64,000 bases of DNA, taken from Solibacteraceae bacterium. GTDB taxonomy: Bacteria; Acidobacteriota; Terriglobia; Bryobacterales; Bryobacteraceae. The notes beneath the pieces are model-generated. The model had not been told where the DNA came from. It did not search any database and saw only the letters and a list, made by a program, of their open reading frames with translations. Shown one piece after another: positions 1 to 7,415 of this stretch. Both the position numbers and the translations under genes were made by a program. Location of the stretch: assembly GCA_021324015.1 (NCBI GenBank), contig JAJPJX010000068.1, positions 1 to 64,000 of the forward strand, read 5' to 3'. How positions within the stretch are numbered: the first letter of the stretch is position 1; each line of letters opens with the position of its first letter.

Positions 1-391
1 CGGTAAACAAATACTTCCAATCGACGCCGACCCACAGGTAGTGGGCGTCCGAGCCGGCACGCCAGACACCGGCGTACTTAGTGGCGCCGCCTTCGTTGTA
101 GACCTGGATATCAATGAGGCGGAGATTCTGTTTGCTCAATTCCTGCCACTTCGCCTGGAAATTGTTCCAGTCCACGCCAACCCAGAGGTAATGGGCGTCG
201 CTTCCGGCGCGCCACACGCCTCCAAACATAGTGGTGCCGCCGGACGGGTAGACTTTCAGATCCACCAGCCGGAGGTTTTGATTACTGAGCTGTTGCCACT
301 TGGACTGGAAACTGTTCCAATCCGACACCCAGAAGTAATAAGGGTCGGTCCCGTGACGCCATACGCCCGCGTACAGATCGGCTGTCGCCAT
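1..391 (-). CDS. Tandem-repeat protein (BTRD1-like repeats), C-terminus beyond window
   Basis: The reading frame opens at an ATG at 391, with a strong GGAGG box five to nine bases upstream, and stays open to the window edge (130 codons seen). It encodes about two and a half near-identical units of 49-50 residues. Each starts YAGVWR or FGGVWR, continues with a WVGVDW-type motif and a FQ.KW segment, and ends LRL(V/I)D(L/I).VY. This matches the 'bacterial tandem repeat domain 1' type found in beta-lactamase-related and secreted proteins. No signal peptide is visible because the repeats begin seven residues after the start. Function is unknown; the repeats are probably a binding module. The C-terminal part, possibly with a catalytic domain, lies outside the window. 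Confidence 0.7.
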   Translation of the reverse strand, partial: MATADLYAGVWRHGTDPYYFWVSDWNSFQSKWQQLSNQNLRLVDLKVYPSGGTTMFGGVWRAGSDAHYLWVGVDWNNFQAKWQELSKQNLRLIDIQVYNEGGATKYAGVWRAGSDAHYLWVGVDWKYLFT

Positions 392-533
392 ATTGCCTCC
401 TCGCTCAGCCGGGCTGCGGCCCGGTCCGGGGCAGTATACACCAGGCGCGGGCAAATTCACGCGTCAAACAGAGTCCGGGAGTCGAAATTCGGGAGAATTC
501 CGGATGCGAATGTGGAATCAGGCACAAAAGAAG

Positions 534-818
534 TCAGGTAATTTCCTTGCGGGTGGACGGACGATGTGAGGGCCAGGGCTGATCCCCACTCAACTCAGTT
601 CGTCCCCGGGCGCGGGGGGGGGTACCGCGGCCGACGCGTTTCAGGATTCGCTTCGCCCTCTTCACATCGGCGCGCCGTCCACGCTCCCGAAAATACTCTT
701 CGGTCCGAAGGGCCGATAACTTCTCCGCTACTGCGACATTGATGAACTGGTTGAGAGCTACGCCTTCGCTTTCGGAAACCCGCCGAGCCTCTTCCAATAA
801 TGACTCCTGGAGACGCAA
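534..818 (-). CDS. Ribbon-helix-helix HicB-like antitoxin, C-terminus apparently frameshifted
   Basis: The 94-residue frame starts RLQESLLEEARR and contains LNQFINVAVAEKLSALRTEEYF, the usual core of small RHH/HicB-family antitoxins (the motif is quoted here in full at 22 residues only as LNQFINVAVAEK plus LSALRTEEYF). The start is a TTG at 818, and a stop lies five codons upstream. After a run of nine C on the coding strand (plus 614-622) the tail becomes RARGRTELSGDQPW. With one C fewer the protein would end TPPAPGDELS with a stop at 590-592, the typical PGDEL ending of this family. No toxin gene lies beside it, so it looks orphaned. Family membership is fairly sure; whether the gene works is not. 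Confidence 0.6.
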   Translation of the reverse strand: MRLQESLLEEARRVSESEGVALNQFINVAVAEKLSALRTEEYFRERGRRADVKRAKRILKRVGRGTPPRARGRTELSGDQPWPSHRPSTRKEIT

Positions 819-1085
819 TGCAGAGCATTTTTAGCTCGGCGGCGCGGCAGCACTCGGCGGGAGAGCGAGAAGAAACATGGGGCCGCGACGGTGAGCTAAA
901 AGTGGATTGGACTAAACCGCAGCACAGAGTCCGCCCTATGGGTATTGAATGGTTTGCGGACTGGCTGTTGAAGGCAAATGAGGAGTGGAGGACGTACGGA
1001 AGGAGGGTCTGACAATGAAGGTATGATGATTCCGGTCGCCGGAAAGCGCGCCGAAGATGGTTCGTCTCCACTTCAGTTCTGCAGG

Positions 1086-1856
1086 CTACCGACCCGCGCT
1101 TGCGACTGGTTTTGTAGTCTGGGTGAGCCAGTCTTCGAAGCGCGTCTCGCTGAGTCGCGCGTCATTGTCAGGAACGAGCGACCTCTCGCTCACGCGGATG
1201 CCGTAGTAGCGCGCGTTCGGGTCCGAGATCACCGTGCGGGGATCGTGAGACGCGGCCAGAGCCCGTCGGGCGAGTTCATCCAAGTGAAACTTTTCCGGTC
1301 CCCCGATCTCAATGGTGCGATTCAGGGGTGAGCTCGTTACGATTTTGCCCAGTGCACTGGCTACATCATCGGCGGCTATCGGCTGGATGAACGCGGAAGG
1401 CAGGCGGACCTGGTTGCCGTCGGTGGAATAGTCGGCGATCGCCTTCACGAACTCGAAGAACTGCGTCGTGCGAACGATTGTGTAGCGCATCGAGGAGGCC
1501 TTGATCAAGTTTTCCTGAGCGAGCTTTGCGCGGAAGAAGCCGCTTTCCAGCAGACGTTCCGTTCCGACCACCGACAACGCAAGGTGATGTCCGACGCCCG
1601 CAGCCTCTCCATAGGCGAGGAGGTTACGGGTGGACGTCTCGAAGAAGTTCAGCACGGCCGCGTCCTCCCATGAAGGGGAGTTCGTTACATCGACCACCGC
1701 CGAGGCGCCCTTCAACGCATCCGCGAGTCCCTCGCCGGTAATGCTGTTGACGCCCGTACTGGGCGACGCGGCTACGGCTTCGTGCCCATGCTCGCGAAGC
1801 TTTTTGACAAGCCTCGTTCCAATGAGTCCAGTACCGCCAATTACTACGATTTTCAT
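1086..1856 (-). CDS. NAD(P)-binding atypical SDR / NmrA-like oxidoreductase
   Basis: The 256-residue protein starts KIVVIGGTGLIGTRLVKKL, the glycine-rich dinucleotide-binding motif of atypical short-chain dehydrogenases. It continues with ALKGASAVVDVTNSPSW, then the LALSVVGTERL region and YTIVRTTQFFEF, which are usual in NmrA-type and YwnB-type SDRs that often lack the catalytic Tyr-x3-Lys. It is soluble, without signal peptide or membrane segment. An AGGAAAGGA box precedes the ATG at 1856. Substrate is unknown; relatives act as redox sensors or quinone/NADPH-dependent reductases. It stands alone, opposite in direction to the DUF429 gene. Confidence 0.85.
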   Translation of the reverse strand: MKIVVIGGTGLIGTRLVKKLREHGHEAVAASPSTGVNSITGEGLADALKGASAVVDVTNSPSWEDAAVLNFFETSTRNLLAYGEAAGVGHHLALSVVGTERLLESGFFRAKLAQENLIKASSMRYTIVRTTQFFEFVKAIADYSTDGNQVRLPSAFIQPIAADDVASALGKIVTSSPLNRTIEIGGPEKFHLDELARRALAASHDPRTVISDPNARYYGIRVSERSLVPDNDARLSETRFEDWLTQTTKPVASAGR

Positions 1857-2100
1857 GGTTGTCCTTTCCTTTCGGCCGAGACATTATTTAGCTGCGGATC
1901 TCGCTCGCGAGGTGCGAAGAGCCAAAGGCCCTTCCCTCGTCGACCACGAGTGCGTTCTGTGTAACCTTCCAAGTTGATCATGTCCGATACTGCGACGGAT
2001 TCCATCACGATATGTAGTATTTTGAGGATACACCTAACAGGGTGAACGGCCATGCCACGGGCGTGGTGTTCGGAAACGGCCTTTACTGGGCGAGGAGCTT

Positions 2101-2250
2101 ATGAACGAGTTGACCCGCCGCTTTCCCGGCCAACCGGGCAAACACAGGCGAAAGGCCGCGCGCGCGACGGTCAAAATCGGTGGGAGCACCGCCCACGAAC
2201 ACCATTTTCAACGGAAGATTGACACTGTGGAGTCGCTCCGCGGATTATGA
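2101..2250 (+). CDS. Possible small leader ORF (49 aa) before the DUF429 gene
   Basis: An ATG at 2101 directly follows a GAGGAG ribosome-binding box and opens a 49-codon frame starting MNELTRRFPGQPGKHRRK. It is rich in Arg, Lys and His and resembles no family I know. Its TGA (2248-2250) overlaps the ATG of the next gene at 2247 in an ATGA junction, the pattern used throughout this window for coupled genes. That coupling is the main reason to list it. It could equally be a chance frame whose Shine-Dalgarno box serves little purpose. Confidence 0.3.
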   Translation: MNELTRRFPGQPGKHRRKAARATVKIGGSTAHEHHFQRKIDTVESLRGL

Positions 2251-2969
2251 ACACTTTCGTGGGAGTCGACCTTGGCTGGTATGGGAAGCCCAGCGGCCTG
2301 GCATCTCTTGTTCTGGATGGTCCCGAGCTGCGCCTGCGAGCCTTAGAGCGGCTGCAAGCCGTGGACGACATCGTGGGATGGATTCTAGGCGAGGCCGGAA
2401 GGGGAAGTGGGATCATAGCGGTCGATGCTCCCCTGGTGATTCGCAATGAAACGGGCATCAGGGATGCAGAACGTCAACTGAACGCGGACTTCCGTCGTTT
2501 TCACGCCGGCTGCCACGCCGCCAATCTCGGTCGTCCATTCGCACAGAACGTGATTTCCTTCAGCCGGCGACTGGAATCGCTGGGCTTTAGGCACGGCGCC
2601 TCAATTCAGCCACGCCAGGAGGGACGGTTTCAGATCGAAATCCACCCGCACGCTGCCACCGTGAGCATGTTCGGACTCGATCGGATCGTAAAGTACAAGC
2701 GCGGCTCGCGGGCGGAGAGAGCCGGAGGACTGCGCCGGCTCCGCAAACTGGCCCTGTCACGTTTACCAATCCTCAATCCGCCTTTACGTTTGAGCCTCCC
2801 GCGCGTGCCGGAAACAGGCCCGACCAAGTCCGTCGAAGACAGGATCGACGCCGTCATGTGCGCCTACATCGGCGCCCATTGGTGGTTCTGGGGAACCGGG
2901 CGCAACTGGCTGTATGGCACTAAGAGGGACGGGTACATCATCGTGCCTAAACCCCCTGCGTCCTCGTGA
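2247..2969 (+). CDS. DUF429 family protein (predicted RNase H-fold nuclease-like)
   Basis: The 240-residue protein has the DUF429 pattern: an N-terminal VGVDLGWYGKPSGLA acidic strand, AVDAPLVI in the middle, an R.LNADFRRFHAGCHAANLG segment, EIHPHAATVSMFGL, KYKRGSRAERAGGL, and a C-terminal RIDAVMCAYIGAHWWF followed by YGTKRDGYIIVP. The acidic residues in the first and third blocks fit an RNase H-like active site. The biological role of the family is not established. The start at 2247 overlaps the stop of a possible 49-aa ORF. It lies on the left, island-like side of the tRNA scar. Confidence 0.8.
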   Translation: MNTFVGVDLGWYGKPSGLASLVLDGPELRLRALERLQAVDDIVGWILGEAGRGSGIIAVDAPLVIRNETGIRDAERQLNADFRRFHAGCHAANLGRPFAQNVISFSRRLESLGFRHGASIQPRQEGRFQIEIHPHAATVSMFGLDRIVKYKRGSRAERAGGLRRLRKLALSRLPILNPPLRLSLPRVPETGPTKSVEDRIDAVMCAYIGAHWWFWGTGRNWLYGTKRDGYIIVPKPPASS

Positions 2970-2985
2970 CGAGGTCGAATGCCGG

Positions 2986-3461
2986 TCACGTCCTGTTCCA
3001 AGGGCGGGAATCCCAGCGAACTGGCAGGGGGCGGCTCGCTCGAATCCGACTGAATTCCGTGTGCTCCTGGTTGATCAGTATATTCCGTTCGACCAAAGTG
3101 ACAACCGAGGGGGCGAGCAATACAGCGGTGTGCCTCTCGTCGTACCATTGATCGCCGAACCGGCGCGCCGAATCGAAGGAATTTGAATGCCACTCGGGCA
3201 GGGCATCCGGATTGAACTCTTCGATGGGCACGTTTCCTGGAATTTCAATTTCGATGTAGCCTGGTTGCGCGGCACGCTTCCAGAGGCATGGACCAGGATC
3301 TCGAGCAGCGCGCCAGCATACGTTTCAGAGGCATAGATCACCCGCCGGCCGGGAGAATTCCACCGCGCGCCGTGGAGCATGGATCCGGTCCCGTCGAAGA
3401 TCGGATGCCGTATGACGGCGATGCGGAACGCTCTTAGCGGGCCTCTACGCCGCGAGGCCAT
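2986..3461 (-). pseudogene. RES-domain toxin of a Xre-RES module, frameshifted
   Basis: The N-terminal part (from 3461) reads RAFRIAVIRHPIFDGTGSM, then HGARWNSPGRRVIYASETYAGALLE, the classic RES-domain start with its conserved Arg, Tyr and Glu. The C-terminal part (GYIEIEIPGNVPIEEFNP ... DQWYDERHTAVLLAPSVV ... NILINQEH) is in a different frame and runs to the TGA at 2986-2988. The two halves meet near 3265-3275, where a one-base change would join them. RES toxins degrade NAD+ in known cases. The start overlaps the end of the antitoxin gene by 17 nt, the normal arrangement. With the shift the toxin loses its C-terminal strands, so the module is probably inactive unless this is a sequence error. 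Confidence 0.75.
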
Positions 3462-3865
3462 ACAGGATGAGCGCCATGACCTCCTCGGCCTGGCGGGCCC
3501 CCAATTCGGTCAGAGCGGCATCCAGAGGGGTTTTGCCTCCGATCTCCGGATGAGGGGTGGTGAGGAATCGTCTCGCTTGATCTTGATCCTGCCAGACATT
3601 TTCCGCCATGGCGACGACTCTCGCCAAGCGCTCCGTGCGTTCGCTCTCAGCGGGACTCAGGCGCTCGCGCCGGTGTTTGTACGTCGCTTCTGGAACGATG
3701 CGGCGCATAATTGCGCGTTGCTCGGCAGCATCCACAGAGACGTGCCGCGCCCCGTTCCGAAGCGTCGATTTCGGCAAGCCGCGTTCGACAACCGGGTTCA
3801 ATTCGAGGAGAGAGCGAACGGGAGCCCCCAAAATGCGCGCCCCCCCCCAAGAACATCTCCGACAT
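3445..3865 (-). pseudogene. Xre/MbcA/ParS-type antitoxin, frameshifted near its start
   Basis: The body (ARILGAPVRSLLELNPVVE, ERGLPKSTLRN, IVPEATYKHRRERLSPAES, then a C-terminal FLTTPHPEIGGKTPLDAAL and LGARQAEEVMALI) is a clear antitoxin of Xre-RES modules: an Xre-like helix-turn-helix plus the MbcA/ParS toxin-binding domain. The natural start is ATG at 3865 (MSEMFLGG...), but a run of nine G on the coding strand (plus 3840-3848) shifts the frame; eight would give MSEMFLGGARILG. The body frame does extend to an ATG at 3891, but that codon overlaps a TATAAT box and would not be in the transcript. Product and partner are clear; whether it is functional is doubtful. Confidence 0.7.
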
Positions 3866-3883
3866 GCCGTGGTTCCAAATATC

Positions 3884-3922
3884 GGTATCATTATACCCCA
3901 AATTCATAGATCAGCTGATACC
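3884..3922 (-). promoter_or_regulatory. Probable promoter and operator of the Xre-RES module
   Basis: A perfect TATAAT (minus strand, 3895-3890) lies 25 nt upstream of the ATG at 3865. It is enclosed by 7-bp inverted repeats GGTATCA (3884-3890) and TGATACC (3916-3922), and a perfect palindrome ATCAGCTGAT sits at 3910-3919. No good -35 box is seen. The arrangement fits autorepression by the antitoxin. Confidence 0.45.
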
Positions 3923-4244
3923 GCTCTTGGGATACTCCTTGCGGCGCCACTTTTGACGCCGCGGCGAACAGATGGCGCACTCGTCGTGTGTTGAGAGAGT
4001 GTTTCGGACAAAACCGCGGCTCATTGGGTGCGGCAGGTTGATGGGACACCGAGTCGGAGGTACAACGAGTGACCTGAGTCCAAAAGCAAGCGCTCAGCAA
4101 GTGCTCCAGTCGGTCTCGAAACCGTGCTAAAAAATGTGCGAAAAATCGGCCTAAACACCATCTGCGGAGAGCGGAATCAGATGCCCCGATTTGACGTAAG
4201 CCGTTGGAATTATGGCAACGCCATGTAGTGGTTGGAGGCCCTTG

Positions 4245-4295
4245 ACCTGCTTGGGGTGCAAGAGGTCCCGGGTTCAAATCCCGGCGGCCCGACCA
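4245..4295 (+). tRNA. 3' fragment of tRNA-Pro(GGG), probable attachment-site scar
   Basis: The sequence runs from the 5' side of the anticodon stem (CCTGC), through loop TTGGGGT with anticodon GGG, to the variable loop, the T-arm CCGGG-TTCAAAT-CCCGG, the 3' acceptor strand CGGCCCG, discriminator A and encoded CCA (4293-4295). The anticodon stem pairs with GCAAG with one mismatch. The matching 5' acceptor strand CGGGCCG and a D-arm are absent upstream, so this is not a whole tRNA. A 3' half starting at the anticodon arm is the usual duplicated target left by tRNA-integrating elements. Confidence 0.7.
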
Positions 4296-4729
4296 AATCC
4301 TTCTAATTCAGTAGGTCGCAACCTTTGAAAACAATCGAAATAGTCGCCAAACACCTTGCTCCGCTTGCAGGTGGTATTTCCATCCGGGAGGAACGTAAGC
4401 CTTTCATTTTTAAGACATCACAGAAGCGAATACGGGCGACCGTGTGAGAAATCCGGCGTGGGGGAGCGCGTCCAGCGTAGCAGAAGTTGAACCCAACGAG
4501 GTGACTGCCAGGACGCACTTGCACAACTGGGTGGGTACTTGGGTTGGCGGATTTCGCGCTCCTTGCCGGCGCTGTTCGCTAACCGGTACATTTTCGAGGC
4601 AGGATCCGTCTCGTGCTTTTGAATCACCATGGCCGCCTGGTCGACACACAGGCTGCGCCTGTCCTGCGCTGTCGAGCTTCCCGGTAATCCCCATTTGTAA
4701 AAGGCTCGAAGAGCCGAAGAGCATCTTCC
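4296..4729. other. Intergenic stretch without recognisable gene
   Basis: Between the tRNA fragment and the tetR promoter the frames are short and resemble nothing I know. No ribosome-binding site is placed before any of them, and I see no repeat or stable hairpin. Confidence 0.5.
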
Positions 4730-4782
4730 TTGACTAAATCGGTCTTGGAGGTTCATAATCAGATTGACCGACTGGTCGGTCA
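4730..4782 (+). promoter_or_regulatory. Sigma-70 type promoter with overlapping TetR operator
   Basis: TTGACT (4730-4735) and CATAAT (4754-4759) are spaced by 18 bp and place the transcription start near 4766. The near-palindrome TGACCGACTGGTCGGTCA (4765-4782, eight of nine arm positions matching) covers the start site and ends three bases before the tetR ATG. This fits autorepression of the five-gene operon. Confidence 0.6.
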
Positions 4783-4785
4783 TTT

Positions 4786-5439
4786 ATGGCTGCGAGGATC
4801 GTCGACCGGGCCGCAAGGACCGGTGCCATTCTAAGAGCGGCGGCCCAGATTTTTGCCGAACATGGATACCAAGCCGCGACAATGGACAGCATCGCCGAAC
4901 GTGCCGGCATCGGCAAGGGAACGGTCTACGAGTACTTCCGCAACAAACAGGAGTTGTTCTTTGGTGTCTTCGACGACTACATAGCTTCCATGGAACGCCA
5001 AGCGAGGCAGAGCCTCGAACTGCCTGCGGATACGGCTGCCGGTCACATCCAGCAAGCAATCCACACGGTGCTGGCCATGAGCTGCGAAGCGCGCGATCTG
5101 TTCCCCCTCGTCTTCGAGTTTTGGTCAGCCTCCGCATCTCAGGATCGGCAAAAACCAATCGCTACCATGTTCCGCGATGCATACGCAAAATTCCGGGGAC
5201 TCATCGCGGATCAGATTCGAAGGGGACAGCAGGCCGGCGAATTCGACCAAACCGCGGACGCCACACGGATCGCGGCGGTTCTGGTCGGGGCACTGGATGG
5301 ACTCTTTCTTCAGGCCTGGTTCGATCCCGCGCTCGATCCAGTCTCGATGGGCGACGATTTCGTGGCCGTGTTGTTGCGAGGCTTGGTCGCACCCTCCAAA
5401 GCTTTCCGAAAACGAGAGAGGCCAGGAAATGAAGAGTGA
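4786..5439 (+). CDS. TetR/AcrR family transcriptional regulator
   Basis: The 217-residue protein has a TetR N-terminal helix-turn-helix at residues 12-58: AILRAAAQIFAEHGYQ, AATMDSIAERAGIGKGTVYEYF and RNKQELFFGVFDDY. The rest is the helical ligand-binding domain (FPLVFEFWSASASQ, LVGALDGLFLQAW). It probably represses its own operon through the near-palindrome just upstream. The ATG at 4786 has no Shine-Dalgarno box because the operator occupies that position; the leader would be only about 20 nt. Its end overlaps the start of the LolA-like gene (ATG at 5429), so the two are coupled. The ligand is unknown; regulators in such operons usually sense a lipid-like or toxic compound exported by the transporter they control. 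Confidence 0.88.
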   Translation: MAARIVDRAARTGAILRAAAQIFAEHGYQAATMDSIAERAGIGKGTVYEYFRNKQELFFGVFDDYIASMERQARQSLELPADTAAGHIQQAIHTVLAMSCEARDLFPLVFEFWSASASQDRQKPIATMFRDAYAKFRGLIADQIRRGQQAGEFDQTADATRIAAVLVGALDGLFLQAWFDPALDPVSMGDDFVAVLLRGLVAPSKAFRKRERPGNEE

Positions 5440-6181
5440 GGCTATCTTCATTGCGTTCCTACTGTGTTCGCCGGTCGCCACGTTTGCGCAACAACCGGAT
5501 GCGCTCAGTATTGCCAGGAAGTGCGACGAGGCGCTGAAAGGAAAAACGGAACACGGCTCTGCTGCGATGAGGGTTCACACAGCCGAGTGGCAACGAACGA
5601 TGGAACTGACTTTTTGGTATGACTACCCTCAGAAGACCTTCATACGCATCACGTCGCCGGCGAAAGATGCGTGAACCGGCACACTGCGTGTCGGCAGCAA
5701 CATGTGGACCTATCTGCCGTCGGTCGAACGCGTCATCAAGATTCCGCCGTCCCTCATGCTCCAGTCCTGGATGGGCAGCGACTTCACGAATGACGATCTG
5801 GTGAAGGAGAGCAGCCTGCCGACCGACTACGTGCACCGGATCGATGCAGAGACCACTGAAGACGGCGACGCCTGTTACCGCTTAGTCGCCACTCCGAAGC
5901 CGAACGCTCCCGTGGTCTGGGGCAAGCTCGTTCTGCTGATCCGCAAGTCGGATTTTCTGCCTCGGCGCGAGGAGTTTTACGACGATGGCGGCGCTCTCGT
6001 GAAGACTCTTTATTTCGATCAGATCCGCAAAATCGGCTCTCGAAGTTACCCGATGCACTGGCGCATGGTCTCTCACAACAAGCCCGGCCATGAGACGACG
6101 CTGACGTTCTCATCTCTGGAATTCGACAAGGCGGTCTCCGCCGACATATTCACGCACCAGAACCTCAAACGGCACTTCTGA
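5429..6181 (+). pseudogene. LolA-like outer-membrane lipoprotein-sorting protein with in-frame TGA
   Basis: A signal peptide (MKSEAIFIAFLLCSPVATFA) precedes a LolA-like domain of about 230 residues. The N-terminal part ends FIRITSPAKDA and is followed by TGA (5672-5674). The same frame then continues TGTLRVGSNMWTYLPSVER, KIPPSLMLQSWMGSDFTNDD and so on to 6181. Homologues have Gly here (DAGTGTL), so a single base change GGA to TGA explains the stop. These periplasmic proteins resemble LolA and accompany Lol-type ABC or MMPL exporters. The stop removes most of the fold unless it is read through or is an error. The end overlaps the permease start (TGATG). Confidence 0.75.
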
Positions 6182-7407
6182 TGCTCTTCTGGCAAATGGC
6201 GTGGCGCAATGTCTGGAGATACCGGCGGCGGTCTTTGTTGACCGTGCTAACCATCGCGCTGGGACTGGCATTCAACATCCTGATGCGCGGCATCGGCGAT
6301 GGATTCCACGAACAGATGGTTGACAACTCCGTGCGGGCCGGAATCGGCCATATCGCAATTCACCGGTCCGGGTATCAGCGCGATCCAGCTTTGCTCAAGA
6401 CGCTGCCGGATCTCTCTTTGCTCGAGCATGTCGTGCCGCAGACGCCGCACCTTCGCGGCTGCTCATTCCGTGTCCTGGGGGATGGACTCGCGAGCACGGC
6501 CGGAAACTCCACCGGCGTGAGAATTGTCGGTATTGTTCCTGAGTCGGAGCGGAGCGTCAGCACGATCGATCGGGCCGTGATTGCCGGCGAGTTTCTCAAT
6601 GAGCGTATGAGCCGTCCCGCGCTGATCGGCGAACGCCTCTCTCAGTCTCTCGGCGCCCGCTTGCATGACAAAATTGTGCTATTGGTGCAGGCGGCCGATG
6701 GATCGATGGGCGCACAGTTGTTTCGAGTGGCTGGCATCTTCCGCTCCGGGTCTTCCGATCTTGACCGCGGGGTCGTGTACCTTCTTCGCAATGACGCCCA
6801 ATCGCTGTTCTCACTCGAAGGCGGCGTAAGTGAGGCAGCGCTGCTGCTCCATTCGTCCCAATCTGTCGCAGTGGCCCAGCAGTTCCTCGACCAGCAACTT
6901 CGCGGCATACCGGCCGAGATCCTGCCGTGGTATGTCGTGGAGCCGTTCCTGCGACAGTTCATCCAGTTGGACGACGCCTTCTTCTATATCATTGTGCTTA
7001 TCCTGTTTTTCGTGATTTCGGTGGGCATCCTGAACACGGTCATGATGTCGGTGCTGGAGCGCGTGCGCGAATTCGGCGTGATGATGGCGCTGGGTACAAA
7101 ACCTGGACAGATCGTAAGGCTGGTGATGCAGGAGTCTGTCGCGCTCGCCCTGGTCGGGGTCGCCATGGGGGCCGCCTTGGGAAGCGCCGCCACGATTCTG
7201 TTCGCGTACCAGGGAATCGACCTCTCCCACTATGCCGCCGGCGCCGCGGCCTTGGGGATCACCACCACCGTGATCCATCCGGAACTGACACTGCGAAATT
7301 TGATTGTCTCGGACGTATCGGTGGTGCTCGTCGTCCTAGTCGTAGCCTTCTATCCCGCGATCAAGGCGGCAAGATTCCGTCCTGTAAACGCAATTCGCCA
7401 CATTTGA
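6181..7407 (+). CDS. ABC transporter permease, FtsX/LolC-E type
   Basis: The 408-residue protein has the layout of Lol/MacB permeases: an N-terminal membrane helix (LTVLTIALGLAFNILMRG), a periplasmic MacB-PCD domain of about 220 residues, then three C-terminal helices (FFYIIVLILFFVISVGILN, an alanine/glycine-rich helix near 320-345, and VVLVVLVVAFYPAIKAAR). The loop ERVREFGVMMALGTKPGQI is the typical contact with the ATPase. It starts on the TGATG junction with the LolA-like gene and is followed nine bases later by its ATPase. It probably extracts or transfers a lipid-linked substrate from the inner membrane. Confidence 0.85.
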   Translation: MLFWQMAWRNVWRYRRRSLLTVLTIALGLAFNILMRGIGDGFHEQMVDNSVRAGIGHIAIHRSGYQRDPALLKTLPDLSLLEHVVPQTPHLRGCSFRVLGDGLASTAGNSTGVRIVGIVPESERSVSTIDRAVIAGEFLNERMSRPALIGERLSQSLGARLHDKIVLLVQAADGSMGAQLFRVAGIFRSGSSDLDRGVVYLLRNDAQSLFSLEGGVSEAALLLHSSQSVAVAQQFLDQQLRGIPAEILPWYVVEPFLRQFIQLDDAFFYIIVLILFFVISVGILNTVMMSVLERVREFGVMMALGTKPGQIVRLVMQESVALALVGVAMGAALGSAATILFAYQGIDLSHYAAGAAALGITTTVIHPELTLRNLIVSDVSVVLVVLVVAFYPAIKAARFRPVNAIRHI

Positions 7408-7415
7408 AACACGCA

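Noticed and set aside
800-1012. 70-codon plus-strand frame between the antitoxin and SDR genes
   Set aside because: No ribosome-binding site and no known similarity; partly antisense to the antitoxin gene.
3891-4277. 128-codon minus-strand frame over the tRNA fragment and TA promoter
   Set aside because: It crosses the tRNA fragment, has no start signal and resembles nothing.
4200-4295. A complete tRNA-Pro gene
   Set aside because: The 5' acceptor strand CGGGCCG and a D-arm are missing upstream; only the 3' half can be supported.
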